Shown here one piece after another: positions 34,940 through 45,167 of a stretch of 64,000 nt of DNA (position 1 is its first letter; every line of letters starts with the position of its first letter). The DNA comes from an uncultured Bacteroidales bacterium (GTDB lineage: Bacteria; Bacteroidota; Bacteroidia; Bacteroidales; Bacteroidaceae). The notes beneath the pieces were generated by a model, which saw only the letters and a list, made by a program, of their open reading frames with translations, searched no databases and was not told the origin of the DNA. A program made the position numbers and the translations under genes. The DNA is taken from contig CACZBX010000004.1 in assembly GCA_902779535.1 (NCBI GenBank), positions 54,980-118,979 on the forward strand. The letters are read 5' to 3'.

Positions 34940-36199
34940 ATGAACTTGATCATAGAAATATTGATAACCATTGCTTTTTCCGCATTCTTTTCAGGAATGG
35001 AAATCGCATTTGTATCCTCCAACAAGCTACGGTTTGAGATGGACAAGAGTGAGCATAGCATAACCTCACGCATCCTTTCCATCTTCTACAAAAATCCGAA
35101 CAACTTCATCTCCACCATGCTGGTGGGAAACAACATAGCCTTGGTCATCTACGGTATCTTCATGGCCAGAGTCCTCGATAAATACCTACTCGACGCACTT
35201 GTACAGAACGACTTCCTGAAAGTGTTGCTCGAGACCGTGTTGTCAACTCTCCTCATCCTCGTAACGGCAGAGTTCCTGCCTAAGACCTTATTCAAGATTA
35301 ATCCGAATGGCACGATGAGATTCTTTGCCGTACCGGCCTATATCTGCTACATCATCCTCTACCCCATCAGCAAGTTCGCCTCCTTCCTATCAGGAGTGAT
35401 ACTGAGAACGGTCGGCGTGAAAGTGAATGAAGAAGATAGTCAGAAAGCTTTTTCGAAAGTCGAGCTCAACTATTTCATTCAGAGCAGCATCAATGAGGCA
35501 AAGGACGATGAAGAAATCGACACCGATGTACAGATCTTCCAGAATGCGCTCGACTTCACCAATATCAAGATACGCGACTGTATGGTTCCTCGTACAGAGA
35601 TCGTGGCCGTCCCTTACGAAGCAACCACCGAAGAACTGATGAACAGCTTTGTAGAGAGCGGCATCAGTAAGATCATCGTTTTCAAAGAGAATATCGACAA
35701 CATTGTAGGATACATCCACTCATCTGAGATGTTCCGAAACCCCACGACATGGAAGGAACATCTTCGCGAGATACCGATCGTTCCAGAGACGATGGGAGCA
35801 CATAAGTTGATGAAACTGTTCATCCAGCAGAAGAAATCATTGGCAGTCGTGGTCGACGAGTTTGGAGGGACCAGCGGTATCATCGCCTTGGAAGACCTCG
35901 TCGAAGAGATTTTCGGCGATATCGAAGACGAACACGATACCAACAACTATGTTGCAAAGGATTTAGGCAATCATGAGTACGTACTGTCAGGGCGCTTGGA
36001 GATTGAGAAGGCAAACGAACTGTTCGACCTCAACTTGCCTGAGAGTGATGAGTACCAAACCATTGCCGGATATATCCTCAATCAATATCAAAGTTTTCCT
36101 AAGCTTCATGAAATCGTGAATATTGACAAGTTCCACTTCAAGATTATCAATGTATCGGCGACCAGAATCGAGTTGGTACGACTGAAAGTTGATGAATAG
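34940..36199 (+). CDS. CNNM/CorC-HlyC family transporter (CBS domains)
   Basis: 419 residues. The N-terminal DUF21/CNNM membrane domain (about 1-190) begins LIIEILITIAFSAFFSGMEIAF and contains FISTMLVGNNIALVIYG and TAEFLPKTLFKINPN. A CBS pair (about 210-335; MVPRTEIVAVP, VVDEFGGTSGIIALEDLVEEIFGDI) and a C-terminal CorC_HlyC domain follow. Family members handle magnesium or cobalt efflux; the old name hemolysin is misleading. It is tightly coupled to lptC. Confidence 0.88.
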   Translation: MNLIIEILITIAFSAFFSGMEIAFVSSNKLRFEMDKSEHSITSRILSIFYKNPNNFISTMLVGNNIALVIYGIFMARVLDKYLLDALVQNDFLKVLLETVLSTLLILVTAEFLPKTLFKINPNGTMRFFAVPAYICYIILYPISKFASFLSGVILRTVGVKVNEEDSQKAFSKVELNYFIQSSINEAKDDEEIDTDVQIFQNALDFTNIKIRDCMVPRTEIVAVPYEATTEELMNSFVESGISKIIVFKENIDNIVGYIHSSEMFRNPTTWKEHLREIPIVPETMGAHKLMKLFIQQKKSLAVVVDEFGGTSGIIALEDLVEEIFGDIEDEHDTNNYVAKDLGNHEYVLSGRLEIEKANELFDLNLPESDEYQTIAGYILNQYQSFPKLHEIVNIDKFHFKIINVSATRIELVRLKVDE

Positions 36200-36303
36200 A
36201 CTAATTTTTTCATGATAAAATAGTTAGTAAAAATCTTTTTTTGTATCTTTGGGCGCAATTTACGAAAACCGTTTAGAAACAATAATAAAATTTAATTCAT
36301 AAA

Positions 36304-38433
36304 ATGGCAACATTACAAAAAATCAGATCTCACGGCCCACTATTGCTCATCGTAATCGGTTTGGCCCTCTTCGCTTTCATTGCAGGTGATGCATGGAAAG
36401 TTCTACAACCACACCAGGGCAAGCAAGAAGTTGGAGAAATCAATGGTAAATCCATTTCAGCACAGGATTACCAGAAGATGGTGGACGAGTATTCAGAAAT
36501 CATCAAGCTCACACAAGGTGTGAATGCATTGAATGATGAACAACTGACACAAGTCAAAGATCAGGTGTGGTCAACATTTGTTAATAACGAGTTAATCAGC
36601 GCCGAGGCAAAGAAACTGGGATTGACCGTAACCGATGCCGAGATCGAATCGATCATCGACGAAGGTACTCACCCATTGCTGCTTCAGACTCCTTTCCGCA
36701 ATCAGCAGACCGGTGCTTTCGACAAGGATATGTTGAAACAGTTCCTCGTTGAATATGCCAATATCGGCAAGAACACCCAACTCCCTGCACAATATGTTGA
36801 GTATTATCAGCGTATGGGCTCTTTCTGGAAATTCGTTGAGCGTATGCTCCGCGAATCTACCTTGAGCGAGAAATACCAGAACTTAATCACTCGTTCCCTG
36901 ATTTCAAATTCTGTTGAAACTGAATTATCATTCAAGGGTCGTACGGAAGAAAGCGATGTATTGCTCGCTGCTCTCCCATTCTCTGTAATTCCTGACTCAA
37001 CTGTCAACGTAACGAAGGATGAAATCCAGAATCTTTACAACCAACGTAAAGAAACTTTCAAGCAACCGTTCGAAACTCGCGACTTCCAATACATCGACGT
37101 TACCGTTCTTCCTTCTGATGAAGACCGTGCAGAGGTATTGAAAGAAGTTCAAGAATACGTTCCGCAATTGTCTAACCCAGAGACCGACCTGAGCACATTC
37201 ATCCGTTCAACCGGCTCTTCATTCCCATTCAGTGCTATCGCTCTGAACAAGAACGTTCTTCCTACTGATGTGAATGCACGCTTGGATTCCGTTTCCGTTG
37301 GTGAGACATTTGGTCCTTACTACAATCAGGCTGACGACTCTTACAACGCATTCCGCGTACTGTCTAAGGTTTCTTCTCCTGACTCTATCCAGTTCCGTCA
37401 ACTTCAGATTGCCATGGAAACAGAAGATAAGACCAAGACTTTGGCCGATAGTATCTTCACCGCTCTGAAGGGTGGTGCCGACTTTGCAACACTTGCAAAG
37501 AACTACGCACAGAACGAGGAATCTACTTGGCTTGACACACGCAGCTTCGAAGGTGCTTCTCTGAATACTGAGAATTCTGACCTGTTGAACTCATTGATTC
37601 GTGCCAATGTAAACGAATGGAACATGATGAAGCTTGGTCAAGGCTATATCCTTACTCAAGTGTTAGCTAAGAAAGCATATCAAGAGAAATACAACATCGC
37701 TGTCATCAAGCGTCCGGTTGAGTTCAGCAAGGAAACCTATAATAAGGCATACAATGACTTCAGCCAGTTCGTTGCTCAGAACACCAAGAAGGAAGATGTT
37801 GTGAAGAACGCAGAAGAGAACGGCTACCGCCTGTTGGAGCGTGCTGATTTCAGTAGCGCTGAGCACTATGTAGGTGGCGTACACAACACTCGCGAAATCG
37901 TGAAGTGGATTTTCGATGCGAAAGAAGGTGACGTTTCTCCATTGTTCGAGTGTGGTGACAACAACCACATGATGGTCGTTGTTCTTGACCGTATCAACAA
38001 GGCTGGCTATCGCAACATTAACTTGGTTGCCGATATGTTGAGATCAGAGATTGTTCGCGACAAGAAAGCTGAGCAAATCATGGCTAAGTATGGCGACTTC
38101 GCTAAACTGAGTGGTGCCGAAGATGCTTTGACCGATACAATCAAACACATCACATTCTCTGCTCCGGTATATGTTTCAAAGACTCGCGCAAGCGAACCTG
38201 TACTGAGCGCATTGGCAAGCAAGACCGAAGTAAACCAAATCAGTCCGCTGGTTAAGGGTAACGCTGCTGTTTATGCAATGCAAGTCTTGAGCCGCAACAA
38301 TGGTACAGAGACATACGATGAGAAGACTGAATCAACAACAGTCAGAGCAACTGCTTCACGCTTCGCAAGCATGTTCATCAACGATTTGTACGATAAGGCA
38401 AAAGTAAAAGATACTCGTTATCTGTTCTTCTGA
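36304..38433 (+). CDS. PpiD/SurA-like peptidyl-prolyl isomerase (membrane-anchored chaperone)
   Basis: 709 residues. An N-terminal anchor helix (GPLLLIVIGLALFAFIAGDAW) and a SurA_N chaperone domain (about 35-200; QVWSTFVNNELISAEAKKLGL) come first. A parvulin-like region follows (about 345-450; SIFTALKGGADFATLAKNYAQNE), then a C-terminal chaperone-like part. It would help outer-membrane proteins fold after export. A -7 box TATCTTTG at 36244-36251 suggests its own promoter; an intrinsic terminator follows at 38456-38487. Confidence 0.85.
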   Translation: MATLQKIRSHGPLLLIVIGLALFAFIAGDAWKVLQPHQGKQEVGEINGKSISAQDYQKMVDEYSEIIKLTQGVNALNDEQLTQVKDQVWSTFVNNELISAEAKKLGLTVTDAEIESIIDEGTHPLLLQTPFRNQQTGAFDKDMLKQFLVEYANIGKNTQLPAQYVEYYQRMGSFWKFVERMLRESTLSEKYQNLITRSLISNSVETELSFKGRTEESDVLLAALPFSVIPDSTVNVTKDEIQNLYNQRKETFKQPFETRDFQYIDVTVLPSDEDRAEVLKEVQEYVPQLSNPETDLSTFIRSTGSSFPFSAIALNKNVLPTDVNARLDSVSVGETFGPYYNQADDSYNAFRVLSKVSSPDSIQFRQLQIAMETEDKTKTLADSIFTALKGGADFATLAKNYAQNEESTWLDTRSFEGASLNTENSDLLNSLIRANVNEWNMMKLGQGYILTQVLAKKAYQEKYNIAVIKRPVEFSKETYNKAYNDFSQFVAQNTKKEDVVKNAEENGYRLLERADFSSAEHYVGGVHNTREIVKWIFDAKEGDVSPLFECGDNNHMMVVVLDRINKAGYRNINLVADMLRSEIVRDKKAEQIMAKYGDFAKLSGAEDALTDTIKHITFSAPVYVSKTRASEPVLSALASKTEVNQISPLVKGNAAVYAMQVLSRNNGTETYDEKTESTTVRATASRFASMFINDLYDKAKVKDTRYLFF

Positions 38434-38455
38434 TCCAAATCAATCAACATGATAG

Positions 38456-38487
38456 AAAGTCCTGCTCATAACGAGTGGGACTTTTTT
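38456..38487 (+). terminator. Intrinsic terminator
   Basis: AAAGTCCTGCTC/GAGTGGGACTTT form a 12-bp stem (two G-T pairs) with a 5-nt loop, followed by T6. It lies 23 nt after the isomerase gene. Confidence 0.85.
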
Positions 38488-38563
38488 ATATATTAATGCC
38501 ATCGACCTTTTGTTTATTACTTTTTTTCTTATCTTTGTTTAGTCAATTTAAATAAAGAGTACT

Positions 38564-38893
38564 ATGGACATTCTTGAACAAAATCAAACAAACGAGCAAC
38601 AAACGAACACACAAAGCCAAACCACGCCGCCTGCTGTGCCACCTAGCACATGGTTGATAACGGCTATCCTCACGACAATCTTCTGCTGCATGCCTTTCGG
38701 CCTTGCCGGAGTGGTTTATGCGGCCAGAGTAGAGCCTTATTTCCTGGCCGGCAAATATACCGAGGCCGAGATGGCAAGCCGCAACGCCAAGAAATGGACG
38801 TTGATTGGTATTGCCATTGCCGTTGTATGGTGGATACTGTACGTGGCTTTCTTTGCTTCCATGTTCGCAACCTACTACAACCACATGGATTAA
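38564..38893 (+). CDS. CD225/dispanin family small membrane protein
   Basis: 109 residues: a Gln/Thr-rich N-terminus, then two membrane helices (WLITAILTTIFCCMPFGLAGVVYAA and WTLIGIAIAVVWWILYVAFF) joined by a basic loop with SRNAKKW. This is the CD225 pattern, shared with interferon-induced transmembrane proteins. The bacterial function is unknown. A -7 box TATCTTTG (38530-38537) with TTTG 17 nt upstream is a slightly short promoter. The DUF2752 gene begins 1 nt after the stop. Confidence 0.8.
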   Translation: MDILEQNQTNEQQTNTQSQTTPPAVPPSTWLITAILTTIFCCMPFGLAGVVYAARVEPYFLAGKYTEAEMASRNAKKWTLIGIAIAVVWWILYVAFFASMFATYYNHMD

Positions 38894-38894
38894 T

Positions 38895-39260
38895 ATGAAA
38901 AAGATCATTTGGGGAATCATACTGGTCGGAATTGCTGTGTACATCTACTACAGCTATAATCCGTCAATGAGCAGTTGGTTCCCCAAATGTCCTTTCAAAA
39001 TGCTTACGGGCTGGCAATGTCCGGGATGCGGTTCGCAGCGAGCCATCCATAGTCTGCTACACTTGGATATCGCTCAGGCATTTCGCTACAATGCCTTTCT
39101 GGTGTGTTGCATCCCACTGCTTATCCTACTTGCTGTAGCTGATTTCTACCGTACCCGAGCCCCAAGGTTCTACCTTATTATATATAGTGCCCGAAATATC
39201 TGGATATTCTTGGGCATCGTACTCTGCTGGACCATCGGACGAAACTTGGCCGGAATCTAA
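38895..39260 (+). CDS. DUF2752 family small membrane protein
   Basis: 121 residues from the ATG at 38895. The frame is open further upstream inside the CD225 gene, which is not used. It has a first helix (IIWGIILVGIAVYIYY), the DUF2752 signature CPGCGSQRAIHSLLHLDIAQAFRYN and two further helices. The function is unknown. The pairing with a CD225 protein is common in this phylum and suggests a joint role. Confidence 0.8.
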   Translation: MKKIIWGIILVGIAVYIYYSYNPSMSSWFPKCPFKMLTGWQCPGCGSQRAIHSLLHLDIAQAFRYNAFLVCCIPLLILLAVADFYRTRAPRFYLIIYSARNIWIFLGIVLCWTIGRNLAGI

Positions 39261-39276
39261 TCTATTACCAACCATC

Positions 39277-39924
39277 ATGCCATCGACCACGAATCAAGAC
39301 TTATCGACCGTCAATCCTTCTCTCATCGAATATGTAGAAAAGGAGATTCTTCCGCTATACGACAGCTTTGATGCGGCTCACCAACGAGGGCATGCCCGCG
39401 CTGTCATCGAAGAGAGCATGCGTCTGGCATCGTTCTACGAAGTCAATCCAAACATCGTCTATGCCACAGCTGCTTACCACGATACCGGATTGCAGATCGA
39501 CCGTGAACTTCATCACATCTATTCGGGAAGACGCATTCGTTCGGACCGGAATCTTCTGCAATGGTTTTCAGAGGAAGAGATTGAGACCATCGCCCAGGCG
39601 GCTGAAGACCATCGTGCCTCGAGCAAAGAAGAGCCCCGAAGCATCTATGGAAAGATTGTCGCAGATGCCGACAAGGAACTGCAACCCATCAATTGCATCC
39701 GAAGGGCTGTACAATATACCTCATCGCACTATCCCGATTTGAGTGAAGAGGAACAATACAAGCGCAGCGCCGGTCACTTGCAGAAGAAATATGCTGAAGG
39801 CGGTTACATGCACCTTTGGCTGAAAGAATCACGCGAAGCGCCATTCCTGTCCGACCTCCGTTCGATCATCAACGATGAAAAGCGATTGCGCGAGGTCATC
39901 TTCCAACTGATGAAAGAGAAATAA
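39277..39924 (+). CDS. HD domain phosphohydrolase-like protein
   Basis: 215 residues from the ATG at 39277; the longer frame from 39187 lies inside the DUF2752 gene. The HD metal-site pattern is complete: HQRGHARAV (His), YHDTG (His-Asp), EDHRASS (His) and ADADKE (Asp). Such proteins hydrolyse phosphate esters of nucleotides or related metabolites; the substrate is unknown. A bidirectional terminator follows its stop directly. Confidence 0.8.
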   Translation: MPSTTNQDLSTVNPSLIEYVEKEILPLYDSFDAAHQRGHARAVIEESMRLASFYEVNPNIVYATAAYHDTGLQIDRELHHIYSGRRIRSDRNLLQWFSEEEIETIAQAAEDHRASSKEEPRSIYGKIVADADKELQPINCIRRAVQYTSSHYPDLSEEEQYKRSAGHLQKKYAEGGYMHLWLKESREAPFLSDLRSIINDEKRLREVIFQLMKEK

Positions 39925-39950
39925 AAAAAGGAGCACGAACGCTCCTTTTT
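39925..39950. terminator. Bidirectional intrinsic terminator
   Basis: AAAAAGGAGC-acgaac-GCTCCTTTTT, a perfect 10-bp stem flanked by A and T runs, between the convergent HD and endonuclease-like genes. Confidence 0.9.
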
Positions 39951-39961
39951 CTATGAAGATA

Positions 39962-40969
39962 TCAATTGACTTCAAAGTCCACACATACCGGCAAGTGGTC
40001 GCTGTATCCCCCATGGTAACGCTGCCCGAAATAAGTGCGCGACGGAATCGGTCCGCCATATCGGTCATCCTCTTCCAGGAGGAACGGGAAGCGAAGGATC
40101 TGCGCTTTTTTGTATTTCGTACGAATTCCCTTTTTCCCTTTCAGCATATGACCGGACACGATCAACTGGTCCAGGATGCCCCACTCGCCACGATAGCGGT
40201 ATGTACCCTCTTTTCGGCCGTCCATCAGGTTGTAGAGGCTCTTCGACTTCTTAAACAGTTTCGGTTTCTTGGCCTCAAGCACTTGATAGATGGCTTCGTC
40301 CTTGGGGTAGTCATTAAAGTCGCCCATGATCATCACATTCGGGTGAGCCCGTTTCGCCATCAAGGCATCAACCGTCTCTCGCAGAATCTGGGAGGTCAGC
40401 CTACGGTAGGGCCTGCTCTTTTCCTCACCGCCTGAGCGGGATGGCATATGGCAGACAAAGACATCCAAGGTGTCGCCCGAAACCAACTGTCCGCTCACAT
40501 GCAGGATGTCGCGCGTTGGTGGAAGGTCGACCACTCCTTGCGGAATGACGATGTACTCGGTACTCAACAATTTGAAGGTTGACCGCTGATAAAGCAGTGC
40601 CACATCGATGCCACGCTGGTCGGGAGAGTTAGTCATCACATAGCGGTATCCCGCCTCACGCAAGGGCGAATGCTCCACCAGATCAGTCAGACAACGGTCG
40701 TTCTCCACCTCACAGAGGCCGACCAAGTCGGGCACATTGTCGGTACCGGCAGCAATAATCACCTTCGCGATTTTGTTCAACTTATCCTGATAGCGTTCGT
40801 AGGTCCAAGCCTTCGGTCGGTCAGGCAGAAACTCATAATCATTCTTCAACGAATCATGCTCGATGTCGAACAGATTTTCCACATTATAGAACATGATTCG
40901 GAAAGGTTCGCCTGCATATCCGACAGAAGCCAGCAGTCCCAAACCGATGATCAGCAGCAATTTTTTCAT
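39962..40969 (-). CDS. Exported endonuclease/exonuclease/phosphatase family protein
   Basis: 335 residues with a signal peptide (MKKLLLIIGLGLLASVGYAG). Catalytic-site motifs: MFYNVENLFD (Asn), LVGLCEVEN (Glu), MIMGDFNDYPKDEAIY (Asp-Asn) and GGYSDHLPVCVDF (Asp-His). It may degrade DNA/RNA or phosphoesters in the periplasm. It lies 2 nt after the pepD stop on the same strand, so the two form an operon. Confidence 0.85.
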   Translation of the reverse strand: MKKLLLIIGLGLLASVGYAGEPFRIMFYNVENLFDIEHDSLKNDYEFLPDRPKAWTYERYQDKLNKIAKVIIAAGTDNVPDLVGLCEVENDRCLTDLVEHSPLREAGYRYVMTNSPDQRGIDVALLYQRSTFKLLSTEYIVIPQGVVDLPPTRDILHVSGQLVSGDTLDVFVCHMPSRSGGEEKSRPYRRLTSQILRETVDALMAKRAHPNVMIMGDFNDYPKDEAIYQVLEAKKPKLFKKSKSLYNLMDGRKEGTYRYRGEWGILDQLIVSGHMLKGKKGIRTKYKKAQILRFPFLLEEDDRYGGPIPSRTYFGQRYHGGYSDHLPVCVDFEVN

Positions 40970-40971
40970 CT

Positions 40972-42429
40972 TTATGCTTTTTCAGGTATATGTTTCAATA
41001 CATCCAGCAAATGTTTCCAGTACATTTCCACCGTAGGGATCAGCAGTCGCTCATCAGGCGAGTGAACACCACGCAAGGTTGGCCCGAAAGAGACCATATC
41101 CAAGTGTGGATACTGAGTCAGGAACAGTCCACATTCCAGTCCGGCATGGATAGCGCGAACCACCGGCTCCTTACCGAAGAGACGCTTGTAGCTCTCGACG
41201 GTGACGCCAAGGATCTCGGAATGAGGATTTGGTTTCCATCCGGGATAGCCGTCAGCCGTTTCCGTGGCAAATCCGCCCAGGCGGAAGATAGCCGAGATAA
41301 CTGATGAGACATCTCTCCGCTGCGATTCAATCGAACTGCGCTGACTGGTCACGACATGGATAGCCTCTCCCTTCATCTTGACAGAGGCCAGGTTCGAAGA
41401 AGTCTCCACCAGTCCCGGCATATCCATGCTCATCGCATAGACCCCGTTGAACATCGCGTGCAAAGTCTGCACGATCAGCATGGTATCTTCTTCGCTGATA
41501 CCCTTGCTTACAGGCTCAGCCGTCTCCAGTTCGGTAGCAAAGTTCGGCTCAGTCACGGCAAATTCATTTTCTATTTCTGAAGTGAACACGTTCAGAGCAA
41601 TGCGCAGCTGCTCCTTATACTCCATGGGCACACAGCCTACCGCACATGCCTCCCGCGGGATAGCGTTATGCAGGTTTCCCCCGTCGATGGCCGCCAGGTA
41701 AAGCGTTGTCTCCTGCGCCACGCCATAGAGGAAGCGGGCCAGCAGCTTGTTGGCATTGGCACGTCCCTTGTTGATGTCGTCACCCGAGTGACCGCCGGTC
41801 AGGCCTTTCACTGCCACACGGAAGAAATAAGCGTCTTGCGGCAGATCGACTGTCGCATAATCGTACACAGCCTCGGTGTTCGCTCCACCGGCACAGCCGA
41901 TGAACATCTCGCCTTCATCCTCCGAATCCAGGTTGATCAGGATATCACCATCCATGAAACCTTTCTGCATGCCGAAAGCGCCGGTCATGCCGGTCTCCTC
42001 GTCACGGGTGAAGATGCACTGCAGCGGTCCATGCTCGATGGTATCATCGGCCAGGATGGCCAGACAGGAAGCGATGCCGATGCCATCGTCGGCACCCAGC
42101 GTCGTACCTTTCGCCCGCAGCCACTCTCCATCGACATAGGGTTCTATAGGATCGGTCATAAAGTCGTGTTCCACATGACCGTTTTTCTCGCATACCATAT
42201 CCTCGTGGCATTGCAGGATGACTTTCTTTCGATTTTCATAGCCAGGAGTCGCCGGTTTGTCGATACTGACGTTTCCCACTTCATCCACGACGGTCTTCAA
42301 TCCATGTTCCTCACCGAATGCCTTCAGGAAGGCAATGATTCTCTCCTCTTTCTTCGAAGGACGAGGTACTTTGCAAATCTCATTGAAATAATGAAAGATT
42401 GCTTCAGGTTTCAAGTTTTTTACATCCAT
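40972..42429 (-). CDS. pepD: Aminoacyl-histidine dipeptidase (PepD, M20C)
   Basis: 485 residues, the PepD length. Metal and catalytic motifs: VILQCHEDMVCEK (His), TTLGADDGIGIAS (Asp-Asp), FTRDEETGMTGAFG (catalytic Glu-Glu), NLDSEDEGEMFIG (Asp) and FGPTLRGVHSPDERL near the end (His). It cleaves Xaa-His dipeptides such as carnosine. It may feed the hut pathway encoded 13 kb away. No clear promoter -7 box is seen upstream of 42429. Confidence 0.92.
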   Translation of the reverse strand: MDVKNLKPEAIFHYFNEICKVPRPSKKEERIIAFLKAFGEEHGLKTVVDEVGNVSIDKPATPGYENRKKVILQCHEDMVCEKNGHVEHDFMTDPIEPYVDGEWLRAKGTTLGADDGIGIASCLAILADDTIEHGPLQCIFTRDEETGMTGAFGMQKGFMDGDILINLDSEDEGEMFIGCAGGANTEAVYDYATVDLPQDAYFFRVAVKGLTGGHSGDDINKGRANANKLLARFLYGVAQETTLYLAAIDGGNLHNAIPREACAVGCVPMEYKEQLRIALNVFTSEIENEFAVTEPNFATELETAEPVSKGISEEDTMLIVQTLHAMFNGVYAMSMDMPGLVETSSNLASVKMKGEAIHVVTSQRSSIESQRRDVSSVISAIFRLGGFATETADGYPGWKPNPHSEILGVTVESYKRLFGKEPVVRAIHAGLECGLFLTQYPHLDMVSFGPTLRGVHSPDERLLIPTVEMYWKHLLDVLKHIPEKA

Positions 42430-42579
42430 ATTCTCTTGATATTAGGTATTCGACTAAATCTTTTCTGCAAAAATTAGTTAATAATTACGTTTTTCACGAC
42501 ATTTTGCGTTTTTTTGTTGCTCAAAGTCAAACGTAAGTGAACGCAAAAGTTTATCTTTGTAGGTACAAATTTAATTGAA

Positions 42580-42798
42580 ATGATTGAAACATTGCTGATA
42601 ACTTTGTTAATTGTTGCTATCTGTATCGCATTATTAGGCGTCGGCGTATGGATAAAGGGCAAGTTCCCCAACTTCCACATTGATGGCAACAAGGCACTGA
42701 ACGACCAAGGTATCCGCTGTGTAGAGGCGCAGGACCAGGAAGCGAGGAGGGAAAACCGCCGTGCTGTGTCCGAACGCTCAGGAAACGATAATAATTAA
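42580..42798 (+). CDS. Small membrane protein
   Basis: 72 residues: one N-terminal membrane helix (LLITLLIVAICIALLGVGVWI) and a polar tail (GKFPNFHIDGNKALNDQGIRC, then QDQEARRENRR). It is not assigned to a named family, though similar short proteins are common upstream of OmpH genes in this order. A -7 box TATCTTTG lies at 42552-42559. The OmpH/Skp gene begins 16 nt after its stop. Confidence 0.7.
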   Translation: MIETLLITLLIVAICIALLGVGVWIKGKFPNFHIDGNKALNDQGIRCVEAQDQEARRENRRAVSERSGNDNN

Positions 42799-42813
42799 AT
42801 AATACATAACGTT

Positions 42814-43419
42814 ATGAAAACAAAGAATTTCATTTTCAAAGGAATTTTAGCTCTGGCTGTAGCTTTGTCTTTCAGCCAATGTGCAAACAATCAGAACAGC
42901 GCTGCTCCCGCTCCTGCTGCTAACAGTGAGGAAGTGGCGAATGCAAACTTGAGAATTGCATTCGTTGAAATCGATTCATTGCTGACCAAGTATAACTTCT
43001 GCAAGGACTTGAACGAACTGATGTTGCAGAAAGAGGAGAACATCCGTACTACCTTGAACGAAAAGGCCAAGAAGTTGGAAGCTGACGCTCGTGAATGGGA
43101 ACGCAAGGTTCAGAACAATGGTTTCGCTTCTCAGGAACGTGCTCAGCAAGAGCAACAACGCATCCTGAAACAACAACAGGACTTGCAGGCTTTGCAACAG
43201 AAGTTGAGCGATGAGTTGGCAGCTGAGAACCAGAAGAACAACCTGGAACTGCGCGACTCTATCTCTTCTTTCCTGAAACAATATAACAAGGAGAAGAATT
43301 TCGACCTCATCCTCAGTAACTCTGGCCTCGACAACTTGCTTTACGCAAAGAAGGCACTGAACATTACCGACGAGGTAGTAAACGGCTTGAACTCACGCTA
43401 TACTCCGAAGAAGAAATAA
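42814..43419 (+). CDS. OmpH/Skp-like periplasmic chaperone, lipoprotein-type
   Basis: 201 residues: a signal with lipobox-like LSFSQCANNQ, then IAFVEIDSLLTKYNFCKDLNE, a long coiled coil rich in Gln and Glu (about residues 80-155) and the C-terminal LILSNSGLDNLLYAKKALNITDEVV. It has the Skp plan of tentacle helices on a small beta body that holds unfolded outer membrane proteins. The lipid anchor is inferred from the Cys. An intrinsic terminator follows at 43441. Confidence 0.85.
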   Translation: MKTKNFIFKGILALAVALSFSQCANNQNSAAPAPAANSEEVANANLRIAFVEIDSLLTKYNFCKDLNELMLQKEENIRTTLNEKAKKLEADAREWERKVQNNGFASQERAQQEQQRILKQQQDLQALQQKLSDELAAENQKNNLELRDSISSFLKQYNKEKNFDLILSNSGLDNLLYAKKALNITDEVVNGLNSRYTPKKK

Positions 43420-43440
43420 TCAATACATAATGTTGGATGA

Positions 43441-43477
43441 AGAGGGACTGCCTTGTTTGGTAGTCCCTCTTTTTTTT
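43441..43477 (+). terminator. Intrinsic terminator
   Basis: AGAGGGACTGCC-ttgttt-GGTAGTCCCTCT with one mismatch, then T8, 21 nt after the OmpH stop. Confidence 0.9.
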
Positions 43478-43519
43478 GTATGGAAATTCCTTATTGTCAT
43501 ACTGTCATCTGTCATCTTT

Positions 43520-43626
43520 GTCCTTGGGGATTTGCAATCCCCGAGGAAGTAATTGCGGATTTTAATCCGCGCGGGTCACAGACCCGCTGTTAAGCACCCT
43601 GTGGATTGCAAATCCACAGGGACGAA
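43520..43626 (+). repeat. REP-like four-hairpin repeat, copy 3
   Basis: The best-preserved copy: GGGGATTTGCAATCCCC, GCGGATTTTAATCCGC, GCGGGTCACAGACCCGC and CTGTGGAT/ATCCACAG with GGGACGAAAA at the end. It is in the same orientation as the copies at 2191 and 7517. It lies in the gap 43420-43960 behind a terminator; no gene is seen in that gap. Confidence 0.8.
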
Positions 43627-43722
43627 AAATGAACAACAATCCACACGGACTTAGACAAGATGAGCTTTTTTTGTTATGAATAATTACCAAACTATACTTC
43701 GACTATAGTCTGCTCCTCCACG

Positions 43723-43811
43723 ATCGATTTTCAATCGTTCAGCAACAGTTTCGAAATCGTTGCTGAACAATTTGAAATTGTTCAGCAAGAATTGAACAAC
43801 CGTTCATGAAC
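43723..43811. repeat. 21-22-bp periodic array with GTT-N4-AAC cores
   Basis: GTTCAGCAAC (43737), GTTGCTGAAC (43759, its exact reverse complement), GTTCAGCAAG (43780) and GTTCATGAAC (43802) are spaced 22, 21 and 22 bp. The AT-rich linkers are themselves dyads (TTTCGAAA; CAATTTGAAATTG). It has the same four-unit, two-helical-turn layout as the arrays at 2625, 20611 and 30908 with another core. Confidence 0.7.
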
Positions 43812-43873
43812 TACTTTTTCTTATCATCCAACGAATGTAAAAATTTCTCTTAGTTTTACTTCGCTATCGATGA

Positions 43874-45088
<1,215 letters not shown>

Positions 45089-45119
45089 GACATTATTCAA
45101 CTATCATTATTTAACGCAA

Positions 45120-45149
45120 ATCGGGCTGCATCGAAAGGTGCAGCCCGAT
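45120..45149. terminator. Hairpin between convergent genes
   Basis: ATCGGGCTGCA/TGCAGCCCGAT, a perfect 11-bp stem with an 8-nt loop. The following T-tract is poor on both strands (CTCTGTTT; TTGCGTT), so it is a likely but not typical terminator for the esterase and rubrerythrin genes. Confidence 0.6.
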
Positions 45150-45167
45150 CTCTGTTTGAATGAATCA

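Noticed and set aside
38805..38894. N-terminal extension of the DUF2752 gene
   Set aside because: It overlaps the CD225 gene in another frame; the membrane helix begins at the ATG at 38895.
39187..39276. N-terminal extension of the HD-domain gene
   Set aside because: It lies inside the end of the DUF2752 gene in another frame and adds no conserved sequence; the ATG at 39277 is 16 nt after that gene.
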